Below are positions 1-7,738 of a stretch of 64,000 nt of DNA, one piece after another (positions within the stretch are counted from its first letter, which is position 1; each line of letters opens with the position of its first letter). This stretch comes from Acididesulfobacillus acetoxydans (GTDB taxonomy: Bacteria > Bacillota > Desulfitobacteriia > Desulfitobacteriales > Desulfitobacteriaceae), in contig NZ_LR746496.1 of the NCBI RefSeq assembly GCF_902729405.1, positions 4,340,001 through 4,404,000 on the forward strand, in the 5' to 3' direction. Under the pieces are notes generated by a model. The model searched no databases. It was not told the origin of the DNA and worked only from the letters and a program-made list of their open reading frames with translations. Made by a program: the position numbers and the translations under genes.

Positions 1-503
1 CCATTCTAGATTTACTTCGTACCATTCCCGGGCTCAATTCCAATCCGATGACTGCCATTGCCATTCTCTCTGAGATTGGTCCGGACATGTCCGTGTTTCC
101 GTCATCTAAGAATCTTGTTTCCTGGGCTGGATGCTGTCCACGCAATGATCAAAGTGGAGGAAAAGTAAAATCCACCCGTATATCTCGTGCCGGCTGTTAT
201 TTGAAACCTCTTCTTGTTCAGGTTGCAAATGCACTTCTCAAGTCTAAGAAACACCCTGAATTCAAAGAGAAGTATCACAGAATCAAGACCCGCCGGGGTC
301 ACAAAAAGGCTATCATCGCTGTCTGCAAGATGCTCTTGACCGCTATCTGGAATATCTTGAATAAGCTGGAGCCATATACCCCCGAAGGCTTTCTGGAGCA
401 CCGCCCTGTCAATGAATCTAAGGTTCTTACAAAGGCGCAGGCTCTGGAACTTCTCAGGAAAAGAGGTTACACAATAACAGACGAATCTCCCGTAATCGTT
501 TAA
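1..503 (+). CDS. IS110-family transposase, C-terminal part (5' end outside window)
   Basis: The frame is open from base 3, so the gene starts before the window. Visible residues begin with a TIPGL motif followed by an AILSEIG stretch, then SWAGCCP and a lysine/arginine-rich region (KYHRIKTRRGHKKAI). These belong to the Transposase_20 (IS116/IS110/IS902) C-terminal domain that contacts DNA and holds the catalytic serine region in IS110 recombinases. The N-terminal DEDD nuclease half is not visible. No terminal repeats are expected for this family, so the right end of the element cannot be placed. Activity cannot be judged. Confidence 0.85.
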   Translation, partial: ILDLLRTIPGLNSNPMTAIAILSEIGPDMSVFPSSKNLVSWAGCCPRNDQSGGKVKSTRISRAGCYLKPLLVQVANALLKSKKHPEFKEKYHRIKTRRGHKKAIIAVCKMLLTAIWNILNKLEPYTPEGFLEHRPVNESKVLTKAQALELLRKRGYTITDESPVIV

Positions 504-986
504 TCCTAAAACTCCCAATGTTATTTTTTGCCATCCACAAAATGTGAATGGTTTGTTTGCTGTACGCTTTTTACTCCCTAGCCACTACCTCTTTGTTTCA
601 AACTTTTTCCTCTTCCTTTCTTTTGCCTCATGGTATGCGCGTGCCCCTTTTCGGCTGAAAAAGGGTAAACGAAAGGAAGCCACCTTGAATTAAGCGGCTT
701 CCATGTGTTTCCATTGATTTGGGGTAGGCTTCGCCCCCCTTGTTTAAGTCTATTTTATCGCGATTTCGGGCGATTTACAAGGCTCTTTCCGGGGGGATTG
801 CGAAAAATATTTTTGGGGCAGTGCTCTTGGGACGCGCTCCCGGCCCCGGAATGAATCCCGGGATTTCCCCGCGCGCGTTCTATAGCATACCACAAACTTG
901 CTCTTTGTCCTAGCTTTTCCAACGACTGGCTGCCGGTATCGCCTATCGGTTTGAACGAGTGTTTGTTTTGCGTTCCTTGCCTCCTG
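504..986. other. Intergenic, no gene recognised
   Basis: About 480 bases downstream of the IS110 transposase. Open frames here are short and overlap on both strands without recognisable motifs. The first part is probably the noncoding right end of the IS110 element. I see no RNA gene. Confidence 0.4.
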
Positions 987-1016
987 TTGCATAACGGCTT
1001 GATTTTGCGGTATAAT
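987..1016 (+). promoter_or_regulatory. Predicted sigma-A promoter of antisense RNA
   Basis: TTGCAT at 987-992 and a perfect TATAAT at 1011-1016 are separated by 18 bases, an almost consensus vegetative promoter. It has no convincing downstream coding frame and points at the 3' end of the small toxin gene on the other strand. Confidence 0.6.
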
Positions 1017-1021
1017 ATGGG

Positions 1022-1150
1022 CAAAGAGAACGCGAGATACGGTCAATATCCCGCGTCTCCCCGTACAACGAAACCGCAGGATGTGCGGCCTATAGGTGGC
1101 ACTAAAAGCAAAGTAGCTTCCGTGCAAGGGATGGGCTACTTTTGCTTTTC
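1022..1150 (+). ncRNA. Candidate antisense antitoxin RNA (type I toxin-antitoxin)
   Basis: A transcript from the promoter at 987-1016 would start near 1022 and end at the long inverted repeat 1104-1149. Its last part is complementary to the 3' end of the holin-like toxin mRNA encoded at 1136-1234 on the minus strand. Convergent overlap of this kind is the arrangement of TxpA/RatA-type pairs in Bacillus. The promoter and hairpin are seen directly; the RNA itself and its role are inferred. Confidence 0.5.
1104..1149. terminator. Bidirectional intrinsic terminator
   Basis: AAAAGCAAAGTAG at 1104-1116 pairs with CTACTTTTGCTTTT at 1136-1149, giving a 13 bp stem with one bulge and an A/T tract on each side. 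It can end both the plus-strand antisense RNA and the minus-strand toxin mRNA, whose stop codon lies inside the stem. Confidence 0.6.
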
Positions 1151-1234
1151 TCTAAAGTCTTTAGCAAATTTGAGTATGGACAAGACCAACGCCGCAAACG
1201 ATATTGCGAGCGTCAGCACTTGATATACGCTCAT
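1136..1234 (-). CDS. Holin-like toxin peptide, 32 aa
   Basis: The small frame begins MSVYQVLTL, runs through a single hydrophobic segment (about residues 5-22) and ends in a charged tail (KFAKDFREKQK). Opening MSVY plus one membrane helix plus a lysine-rich end is the pattern of the Pfam putative holin-like toxin family of Firmicutes (small type I toxins that insert in the membrane). A strong AGGGGG ribosome binding site lies 8 bases before the ATG. A promoter is visible at 1337-1366, giving a ~95 nt leader. The stop codon sits in the shared terminator, opposite the candidate antisense RNA. The gene is too short for ordinary ORF calling. I am fairly sure of the peptide family, less sure of toxicity. 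Confidence 0.7.
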   Translation of the reverse strand: MSVYQVLTLAISFAALVLSILKFAKDFREKQK

Positions 1235-1336
1235 TGCTTAGCACCCCCTATCCTCTCAAGTTACCTTGGAAGATGAGGGGCACTATCCAGGGAGAAAAGC
1301 CGCCCACCCTGCACCTATTTCGCTGTACTTGTCTCT

Positions 1337-1366
1337 ATTTTACCATATTTAGCCGTATTTTGCCAA
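1337..1366 (-). promoter_or_regulatory. Predicted sigma-A promoter of the toxin gene
   Basis: Read on the minus strand, TTGGCA (1366-1361) and TAAAAT (1342-1337) are 18 bases apart. The spacing to the toxin start codon leaves a leader of about 95 nt, typical of translation-controlled type I toxins. Confidence 0.5.
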
Positions 1367-1370
1367 TGAG

Positions 1371-1410
1371 AAACGTCCTTCTCACGCGATTGCGTCGGGA
1401 GGACGTTTTC
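1371..1410 (+). terminator. Inverted repeat, possible terminator
   Basis: AAACGTCC at 1371-1378 pairs with GGACGTTT at 1401-1408, followed by a short T-rich run. No gene with a matching 3' end is visible, so this may be a relic of an earlier transcription unit. Confidence 0.3.
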
Positions 1411-1572
1411 CGTTTTCTTGTGCAGCATTGAACTTCTCCACGACTGGAATCGCGGGATTTAGATACCTTGCAACCCCATCCGCTTCAATCAAAGCTATTC
1501 CGTCCTGCTAAATCGGGTGCCTTCGCTATCCGGACGATCGCATCTGAATTAAAACTTGAGGAGGTAAAGGTT

Positions 1573-1893
1573 ATGCCTGAGCCATCTATACCTGAAGAGT
1601 CGTCCGAGAAGCGGCTCTTAGAGAAGTTTTTGGTGAGCACGGGCTTTTATGATTTGCTCCCATTGGCTTTGGAGGTAGCCCGGCGTTTTGGCTATGATCC
1701 CAGCGAAATGATCGAAGCCGTCTGCAAAGTCAGCGACAAGTTCTCCCAGTATCTCCCCGTTCAAAACAGAACGGCCTGGTTCCAGAAGGTTTTTGAGGAA
1801 AAGCTCCGGGAAGCCAAAGGAGACATCTTGACCTTTAATGCGCAGCAACGCTTTTCTGCAAGCCGAAAAACTCCAAAAGACCTGACAGACTGA
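1573..1893 (+). CDS. Hypothetical protein, 106 aa
   Basis: A longer frame opens at 1468, but the ATG at 1573 is preceded by GAGGAGGTAAAGG, so it is the better start. The product is charged and helical (EKRLLEKFLV, LALEVARRFGYDP, WFQKVFEEKLREA) with no signal peptide or membrane segment. I do not recognise the family; the last half is vaguely like C-terminal segments of plasmid or mobile-element replication proteins, which I cannot confirm. Four CGCCAGTGGCG-type palindromes follow directly, so it might be a DNA-binding or replication protein with its sites, or the surviving end of a larger gene. Codon use looks normal. Confidence 0.45.
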   Translation: MPEPSIPEESSEKRLLEKFLVSTGFYDLLPLALEVARRFGYDPSEMIEAVCKVSDKFSQYLPVQNRTAWFQKVFEEKLREAKGDILTFNAQQRFSASRKTPKDLTD

Positions 1894-1941
1894 CAGGCTG
1901 ATGGACAGAGACCCTTGTCCATTTCGAGCTTCAAGCGCCAT

Positions 1942-2059
1942 CGCCAGTGGCGGTGCTTCCAAACAAAGCGTGGATTTATCGCCATTGGCGACAATTTTAA
2001 ACCTGGCAAACTACCGCCAGTGGCGGTGACACAAACCCCATAGCTCTGTGCCAGTGGCG
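1942..2059. repeat. Array of four CGCCAGTGGCG-type palindromes
   Basis: CGCCAGTGGCG occurs at 1942-1952 and 2015-2025, CGCCATTGGCG at 1980-1990 and TGCCAGTGGCG at 2049-2059, three of them followed by GTG. Start-to-start spacing is 38, 35 and 34 bases. Such evenly spaced palindromes suggest a protein-binding array (operator, iteron or centromere-like). The array is cut off on the right by a group II intron remnant. Confidence 0.6.
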
Positions 2060-2092
2060 GTGATTAGTCTGCCGCCAAGGAGCGTACACCGC

Positions 2093-2421
2093 TACAATGA
2101 GACCTCCTGCGGCTCTCCGACTAGGAGCAGGTTATAGGGAAACCGCATGCCGCAGGAAGAGTCAGCGCCGTCATAGTACCTGGATATGCCAGGGAAGGAC
2201 GACACCGATGAGCGCTTCGACGGAGCAGTAGACGGGCCAGGTCAAACTGCAACAGGGAAAAAAACCAGAACCTGCAAGCAGGTACCGGACTATCGTGACC
2301 AGAAGGCGGACAGAGAAGGGTGAGAACATTAACTCAAGCTCTTTGAGTCTGTCCGCTAGGGGATAGCATCGGGGCCGCCAGATGCGAATCTGGCATCCCG
2401 TGAGGGGTGCCTCTACCCACT
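2093..2421 (+). mobile_element. Group II intron remnant A (3' part, damaged)
   Basis: From about 2098 the sequence is nearly identical to an internal part of the ORF-less intron on the minus strand at 14784-15428 (GAGACCTCCTGCGGCTCTCC onward). It ends in the same 3' boundary CTACCCACT at 2421. The 5' half is missing and the domain V hairpin has lost its central bases, so it cannot splice. The last base of the intron forms part of the stop codon of the neighbouring minus-strand membrane gene. Confidence 0.75.
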
Positions 2422-2873
2422 TAGGACCTTATGGTTGGTTGTTGCCAATAAACCAGCCATAAGCCCTGAGCTAAACCCAAGAAGATCATATTGGCTAACG
2501 CTGCAATATGGGCCAGGCCGTAATTACGGAAGGATGGAGCGATTCCTAGCAGCGGCATAAAAAGGCCGACGCCCAGGAAAGTGAAAGCCTGGGCAGCAAT
2601 GATTCCCTTGAGCCAGGCCCAATCTTTTCCGGTCCACCGCAAAATCAACCAAGTCAACGTAGCGGTTCCGAAACTTAAAGCGGTGGTTGCCACCAGGCCG
2701 ATAAAAATCCCGGATGGTGTATGGACCAAATTATTCCGCAAAAAGATTTCCGCCGCGACAGCCCCTGCGGTGAAAGGGCTGATACCAAGGACATAGAAGA
2801 GCAGGCTGAATCCGTTGATTACCGCAGCGCCGATCAGACTGCCGATAAAAATGCCTACGATAGAATCGCGCAT
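2421..2873 (-). CDS. Hypothetical membrane protein, 150 aa
   Basis: I place the start at 2873, where ACTGGAGGTAAAATTG precedes the ATG; an upstream in-frame start would add 38 unconvincing residues. The protein has about four hydrophobic helices (GIFIGSLIGAAVINGFSLLF, a FIGLVATTALSFG segment, FTFLGVGLFMPLLG, NMIFLGLAQGLWLVY) and no charged catalytic motif. Its stop codon overlaps the last base of group II intron remnant A, so the natural C terminus may have been trimmed by that insertion. No function can be assigned. Confidence 0.6.
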   Translation of the reverse strand: MRDSIVGIFIGSLIGAAVINGFSLLFYVLGISPFTAGAVAAEIFLRNNLVHTPSGIFIGLVATTALSFGTATLTWLILRWTGKDWAWLKGIIAAQAFTFLGVGLFMPLLGIAPSFRNYGLAHIAALANMIFLGLAQGLWLVYWQQPTIRS

Positions 2874-3359
2874 CAATTTTACCTCCAGTTTATTTTGACG
2901 AGAAAACGCCAACTGTTTCACATTATAGTATCTCCGAACAAGCGAATTTTTATTTGTTTCTTTAATTGAAATCGACGAAATGCCCAATTAAAGTTACCCG
3001 CGATTGACTGGATCATAGCGGCAATTGTGGCTTACCTTGTGGTCAACGGTCTAATCCCAAGAGTCAGCAACAATAGTGTATACAATCGCTATCGCCATAC
3101 GCTAACGATGTTTGGCGTTACCGGAGGCTGGATTATCCACCACGAAGCCTTCTGCCATCAGGTGCAATGCTCGTTCATTCGGCGCAATCCAGACAAACTG
3201 GCTGGGTCCGTTTCAACGGTGTGCCGTTGCCGGATGATACGATATAACGCCAGACTTTGTGAATCATCTCTATAGTACGACAAAATTAGCAGGGTTGGAG
3301 TAAAACTAACGCTCGTTGCGCGCGTTGTTTCCACACAATGCTAGGTAGTAATACCTAAT
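2874..3359. other. Intergenic, no gene recognised
   Basis: About 490 bases between the membrane protein gene and the group II intron-like sequence. One 82-codon plus-strand frame (3027-3275) lacks a ribosome binding site and any recognisable motif. I see nothing else. Confidence 0.4.
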
Positions 3360-4250
3360 CAAAAGTGGACAATAAGTGTATCACCTATCGAACTGTGTTT
3401 CCAAATCGCCGGGTGAAATCCCCGGACACGTAGAAGATTGGCTACGCAGAAAGACTAATACTCCGACATGCCCGATAAAAGTGAAAGTGATTCGTGGTAT
3501 GAGAGCTCGGTGAAGACGGCGAAACATCGACCTGTCAAATGGCCGGTAAAGTAGTCGGGCCGCCACAAAACATCCATGCCGACTCACCAGGAACCTGCGT
3601 AGGTACGGCTCGAAAGTGCAAGGTATAGGAAACTATATCGCTCACCTAACAGTGAGATGGGAAATGGTCAAGGTAATTCGAACTGCCAAGACTAACGCTC
3701 TCCAACAACTGGAAGCGTGCCTCACCCCCCAATCATGGGCAAAGGCTGAACCACGGGTCATAGTAGGCGGCTAAAGATGTATGAAAGGCTAGGAAACACG
3801 GAACAGCGGACCCCTGCAAGATGGAACCCTTACAAGGGTTATGAAATCTAATCCGCAGGAAATGGCGGATCAATGCAGGGCTCGTCAGCCCATAGTAGTG
3901 ATGAAACAGGGTAATGCCTGTGGAGTGAAGGGGCATAGTCAAGTAATTAATGATGAAAGACTGAATCGGACTGGGAAGCCGTTGTGCACTCCTGGTTAAA
4001 CCCACAAAATCTTTCCAAAAAGGAGGATACTTGTGGTACAACAATCAGTCTACCTGAATAGGGAAAGATCAAGTCAAAGTCGTTAATTACTCGATGGAGC
4101 GCCGTATGCGATGAAAGTTGCACGTACGGTGCGAACCGGGGGAAAAGGAACCCAAACAGGTAATGCTGAGGGGTAACTTACCTATCGGATTAAAAGGACG
4201 CTAACCCCCACCGAACCGGAAAGCCGGAGGATGGGGGGTGCGTCGTACGG
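3360..4250 (+). mobile_element. Group II intron-like sequence without reverse transcriptase
   Basis: The stretch is dense in structured noncoding sequence and has no long frame. Near the 3' end, a GGAGCGCCGTATGCGATGAA hairpin (4096-4135) with a GTACGGTGCG return strand has the form of a group II intron domain V, followed by paired CCCCCACC/GGTGGGGG-like sequence. The same ~160 base 3' module recurs at 47238-47395 with changes that mostly keep the pairing, which supports a functional RNA origin. The reverse transcriptase frame expected in domain IV is absent. The 5' boundary is my estimate. Confidence 0.55.
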
Positions 4251-4253
4251 TTT

Positions 4254-4568
4254 TCACGGCAACTTGCGCTCCTCGATAGCGTGTGGGGTGAGTTCCAGTT
4301 GGTACCCCAGCCTTTTCTTCATGGCATATTCTTTCACTTTGTCCTTGTGTCGCCAGATGTACCAAGGGGACATGAGGGAGAAGATGCTATTCGCGATTGT
4401 AGTGTAGTGCTCCGGGTTATTCTCATCGCCCTGCCCCACAATATCGACTTTGTAGAGCTTTTGAACTTCTGGGGAACGCATGACGTTGTCGTAAACCCAT
4501 TTGTGGGTATGCACTTTAATCTTTTTTCCTTTGGCTTTATGGAAAGCACTTTCCAGCCCTTTGATGAA
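4254..4568 (-). pseudogene. Hypothetical protein fragment between intron and IS
   Basis: The frame is open from the left end of the IS1634-family element (4568) to a stop at 4254, about 104 codons. Visible pieces include EAEFIKGLESAFHKAKGKK, HKWVYDNVMRSPEV and GYQLELTPHAIEER. It has no membrane segments or motifs that I recognise. The IS has removed the 5' part and the group II intron sequence abuts its stop, so this is a broken gene. Confidence 0.5.
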
Positions 4569-6501
4569 CTCGGCTTCGACAGTTTTTCGTGGATTTAGGC
4601 ATCCGTTAAAAAATGGATGCCTTTATTCATGCGGGTTTCAGGGCTTATCCACAGGCAAAAACAGTGAAAATGTGTAGGCACACGGTTATGTGGATAAGCC
4701 GTGGATATCCCTTATTAATACTTGAAGGTATGTCTGACTTGTGGTAAAATGTAGGCATGTATATACGTGTGACGTCTCGTAAGAACAAAGATAATAGTGT
4801 GGTTAAGTACGTTCAGTTAGCTCATAACGTTCGTAATCCGAAAACCGGCTCTCCGCAGGCGAATGTCCTTTTTAATTTCGGACGCTTGGATCGGTTGGAT
4901 ATGGAGTCCCTTCGCCGGCTGGAACGCAGTATCCGGCGTTTCCTTGGGGAACCGCTCGATCCGGTGGAGGCCCCGAAACCGGAGTTCCTCTCCTGTCGCC
5001 CGCTGGGCGGTGCCTGGTTTCTGGATCAGCTCTGGCGGAAACTCGGAATCGATAGCATTTTGAAGCGCCGCTTGAAAGAGCGCGAGTATCGCACGGAGGT
5101 GGAACGCGCTCTGTTCGCGATGGTGGCTAACCGGGCTTTGGCACCTTTGAGCAAGCTGCAATTGGAGAAATGGGTGCCCGAAAAGGTAGTCATTCCCGGC
5201 CTTGCGAACGTGGAGGTTCAGCACTGCTATCGCGCGATGGATTTCCTCTTGGAATCCCAGGAAGACGTTGAGCGAGAGGTGTTTTATGCCGTAGCGGACT
5301 TGTTCTATCTTGAAGTCGATCTCCTGTTCTTCGATACCACCTCGACTTACTTTGAAATGGACGCGTGGGACGATGAGGAACAGGACTTAAAGGCGCTGGG
5401 TCACTCAAAGGACAGCCGGCCCGATTTGCCCCAAATTGTGATCGGCCTGGCGGTCACACGGGACGGGATCCCGATTCGCTCTTGGGTCTGGCCCGGCAAT
5501 ACCTCCGATATGTCGGTTATCCCGGAAGTCAAGCGGGATCTGGCGGGTTGGAAGTTGGGGCGGGTCGTGAGTGTGATGGATAGGGGTTTTTCCTCCGAGG
5601 AGAACTTGCGGATTCTGCAAAGGACCGGGGGCCACTACATCGCTGGAGAACGTCTTAGAGCCGGTAAGCCCGAAGTCGAGGAGGCCCTCTCCCATCCCGG
5701 AAGGTTTCGCACGCTTCAAGAGAATCTGGAGGCGAAAGAAGTCGTTGTCGGCCACGGAGAGGCCCGCATCCGCTACGTTCTGGTCCGTAACCCTGCGGAA
5801 GCCAAGCGTGATGCCCATACCCGCGCCAAGCACCTGGAGAAGCTGAAGCAGAAGCTCGCGAAGCTGAAGGAGCTGGACGGAGAAGCGCACACCAAAGCAC
5901 ACTGTGCCCTCTACAGCCATATCGTCTACAAGCGATATTTGCAAATCGATGCTAAAGGCAACCTTAGGATTAACCAGAAAGCGGTCAAAGCCGCGGAAAG
6001 GCTGGACGGGAAATACCTTATCCGCACCTCGGATGACACCCTCTCCATAGAGGATATCACCTTGGGCTTCAAACAGCTTTGGGAAGTGGAGCGGGCTTTT
6101 CGCACGCTCAAAACGACTCTGGAGCTACGGCCTGTTTACCACCGAAAAGACGATCGGATCTGTGCCCATGTCCTGCTGTGTTGGCTGGCTTTGCTCCTGG
6201 TACGCCTGGCAGAAGTAGAGACTCAACAAACCTGGGCCAACCTTCGTTTCGAACTGGGGAAAATTTATCTCGTCGAGTGGGAATCGACGGACGGGAAAGT
6301 CTTTCAAAGGACAGAATTAACCCAAGAGCAAACGGGTATTTTTTCAGCACTCAAATTGCCGGAACCCCCGAGAATATGGGATATTTCGCTTCCCAAGGGA
6401 CAAAAAGTGTAGGTACACGGTACGTTATCCACAAGTGCCTGAAGCCCAGATGCCATAAGGGTTTGAGGCACTTCCCGTGTCTACGGACTGTCGAAAGCGA
6501 G
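4569..6501 (+). mobile_element. IS1634-family insertion sequence with DnaA-box-like ends
   Basis: Terminal inverted repeats are CTCGGCTTCGACAGT at 4569-4583 and, read inward on the other strand, CTCGCTTTCGACAGT at 6501-6487 (13 of 15 identical). Inside each end comes a hairpin (GGCATCC/GGATGCC on the left, AAGTGCCT/AGGCACTT on the right). Then TTATCCACA nonamers follow: 4645-4653 and 4689-4697 (reverse) on the left, 6425-6433 on the right. A second left-end copy is at 25209-25466. I found no exact target duplication. Confidence 0.75.
4757..6412 (+). CDS. IS1634-family (DDE) transposase, 551 aa
   Basis: This is a full-length transposase of the IS1634/IS4 superfamily, which cuts and joins the element ends. 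The N terminus (MYIRVTSRKNKD) is the typical small basic domain. Acidic motifs are seen at LLFFDTTSTYF (about residues 194-204), SVMDRGFSSEEN and LWEVERAFRTLK (the Y/E-region signature near residue 450). Length is normal and no frameshift is seen, so it is probably active. It sits centrally in the element at 4569-6501. Fragments of the same gene occur at 25380-25466 and near 28020-28110. Confidence 0.9.
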   Translation: MYIRVTSRKNKDNSVVKYVQLAHNVRNPKTGSPQANVLFNFGRLDRLDMESLRRLERSIRRFLGEPLDPVEAPKPEFLSCRPLGGAWFLDQLWRKLGIDSILKRRLKEREYRTEVERALFAMVANRALAPLSKLQLEKWVPEKVVIPGLANVEVQHCYRAMDFLLESQEDVEREVFYAVADLFYLEVDLLFFDTTSTYFEMDAWDDEEQDLKALGHSKDSRPDLPQIVIGLAVTRDGIPIRSWVWPGNTSDMSVIPEVKRDLAGWKLGRVVSVMDRGFSSEENLRILQRTGGHYIAGERLRAGKPEVEEALSHPGRFRTLQENLEAKEVVVGHGEARIRYVLVRNPAEAKRDAHTRAKHLEKLKQKLAKLKELDGEAHTKAHCALYSHIVYKRYLQIDAKGNLRINQKAVKAAERLDGKYLIRTSDDTLSIEDITLGFKQLWEVERAFRTLKTTLELRPVYHRKDDRICAHVLLCWLALLLVRLAEVETQQTWANLRFELGKIYLVEWESTDGKVFQRTELTQEQTGIFSALKLPEPPRIWDISLPKGQKV

Positions 6502-6692
6502 ATTAAGCACCAGGGGTCACTTAGTTGCAGCCCGCTCGGCCCGCGCGTCGATCTACATTGTCGGATAGTACAAGTAAACAAAGGCAGGATGTAGTTCGCA
6601 TCATGAACTGAGCGAAGCCACTACATTTCGTTTGAAGGCGTATCCGGGAAGCCACAAGTGCCTGAAGCCCAGATGCCATAAGGATTTGAGGC
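6429..6692 (+). repeat. Duplicated right-end hairpin of the IS1634-family element
   Basis: CCACAAGTGCCTGAAGCCC and the following ~22 bases at 6429-6470 recur at 6652-6692 with one change. The second copy lies outside the proposed IS end and lacks the terminal repeat, so it is probably a leftover from a previous insertion at the same place. Confidence 0.5.
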
Positions 6693-6752
6693 CGTGTAAT
6701 CATTAAAAGGATAGGATATTTGTTAAAGATATTCCGTCAGATAGTCCCCTGG

Positions 6753-7631
6753 CTAGGAATAGCTCTTTGCATGTGCGCCATAAATAAGCGTAATCCCGCC
6801 AGCTACCACCAACATCCCCAAAATCTGAGCCATATTGATCCTTTCGTGTAACCACCAGGCACTCGTAACCATGGCTATAATCGGTGTGATTAAATGAACA
6901 ACCCGGACCAACCAAGTTGGCAATCCCTCCAACGAACGATAATAACACCGGTACTGGATGACCTGAAAAATAATGCTCGTGAACACCAACACCCAAATTA
7001 ACATGCCAGCCCGCGGAAATGCTCCTAACTCCCCCGTCCACGCGGCCCCGCTTAGGAAGAGAATAAGAGACATACCAGAATTAAAATAGGCCACTATCAT
7101 ATTTTCTACCTGACCCAACCTATGTTTAATGATCTCAGCATTAACTGCCACTAAAAAAGCACTGCCAAGAAATAAGATGTTGCCGCCGGAGCCAAGGCGA
7201 AATCTTTGCCAGGAGATTTGTAAAACCAGAGTAACACCCACGAGCATGGTCCCCATACCTGCCCACTCCAAACGACGCAACTTTTGCTTCCACAAAAGGT
7301 AGCCAATTATGAGACTGAACAGCAAATCACCCCGCAACAGGATGGCGGCATTGACGGGTGAACTAAGATCTAGCCCCCAATTCTGCAACAACCTCAAGGT
7401 AGTACCCAAGACACCCACTAAATACAGCTCTGGATAACGCTTACCGGCTGACAAAACCTGTCGGCCTTCTCGTCGCACTAACAGAATAGCTAGAAGCGTA
7501 AGATGCGTTCCACCCAGTACGATCAACATGAACAGGATAACCGACATTCCAGAGAAGCAGATCTTCGCTAGGCTGAGTAAAACTCCCACCAGAGTTGCGG
7601 AAACAATTCCGTTAATCATCGCAGTTTTCAT
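6753..7631 (-). CDS. EamA/DMT-superfamily transporter, 292 aa
   Basis: About ten hydrophobic helices in two EamA repeats mark a drug/metabolite transporter, usually an exporter of amino acids or other metabolites. Examples of the helices are VGVLLSLAKICFSG near the start and a final helix ILGMLVVAGGITLIYG. Substrate cannot be read from sequence. Its ATG overlaps the stop of a 36-codon leader (7628-7738) in an ATGA junction. The leader and upstream DNA are copied from the promoter region of a different DMT gene at 25479-26414. Expression is therefore probably driven by, and translationally coupled to, a captured leader. Confidence 0.85.
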   Translation of the reverse strand: MKTAMINGIVSATLVGVLLSLAKICFSGMSVILFMLIVLGGTHLTLLAILLVRREGRQVLSAGKRYPELYLVGVLGTTLRLLQNWGLDLSSPVNAAILLRGDLLFSLIIGYLLWKQKLRRLEWAGMGTMLVGVTLVLQISWQRFRLGSGGNILFLGSAFLVAVNAEIIKHRLGQVENMIVAYFNSGMSLILFLSGAAWTGELGAFPRAGMLIWVLVFTSIIFQVIQYRCYYRSLEGLPTWLVRVVHLITPIIAMVTSAWWLHERINMAQILGMLVVAGGITLIYGAHAKSYS

Positions 7632-7738
7632 GTCCCTCTCTGAGCCATGATTCTTCCGGCCACGAGGTTACCGCCATACATTAATTGTGCCAAGGTTAAT
7701 ACCAGCGCAGCTTTAGCTGTCGGGCCCCACTTTATCAT
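7628..7738 (-). pseudogene. 36-codon leader: N terminus of a second DMT transporter
   Basis: The frame MIKWGPTAKAALVL to GRIMAQR is nearly the same as residues 1-34 of the DMT protein at 25479-26414. It then ends GT-stop, with the stop TGA overlapping the ATG of the next DMT gene. It marks a precise fusion point of the 987 bp duplication. It may now act only as a translated leader. Confidence 0.75.

Noticed and set aside
1942-2059. Possible CRISPR array
   Set aside because: Repeats are only 11 bases and palindromic, spacing is short, and no cas genes are present. No CRISPR array was seen anywhere in the window.
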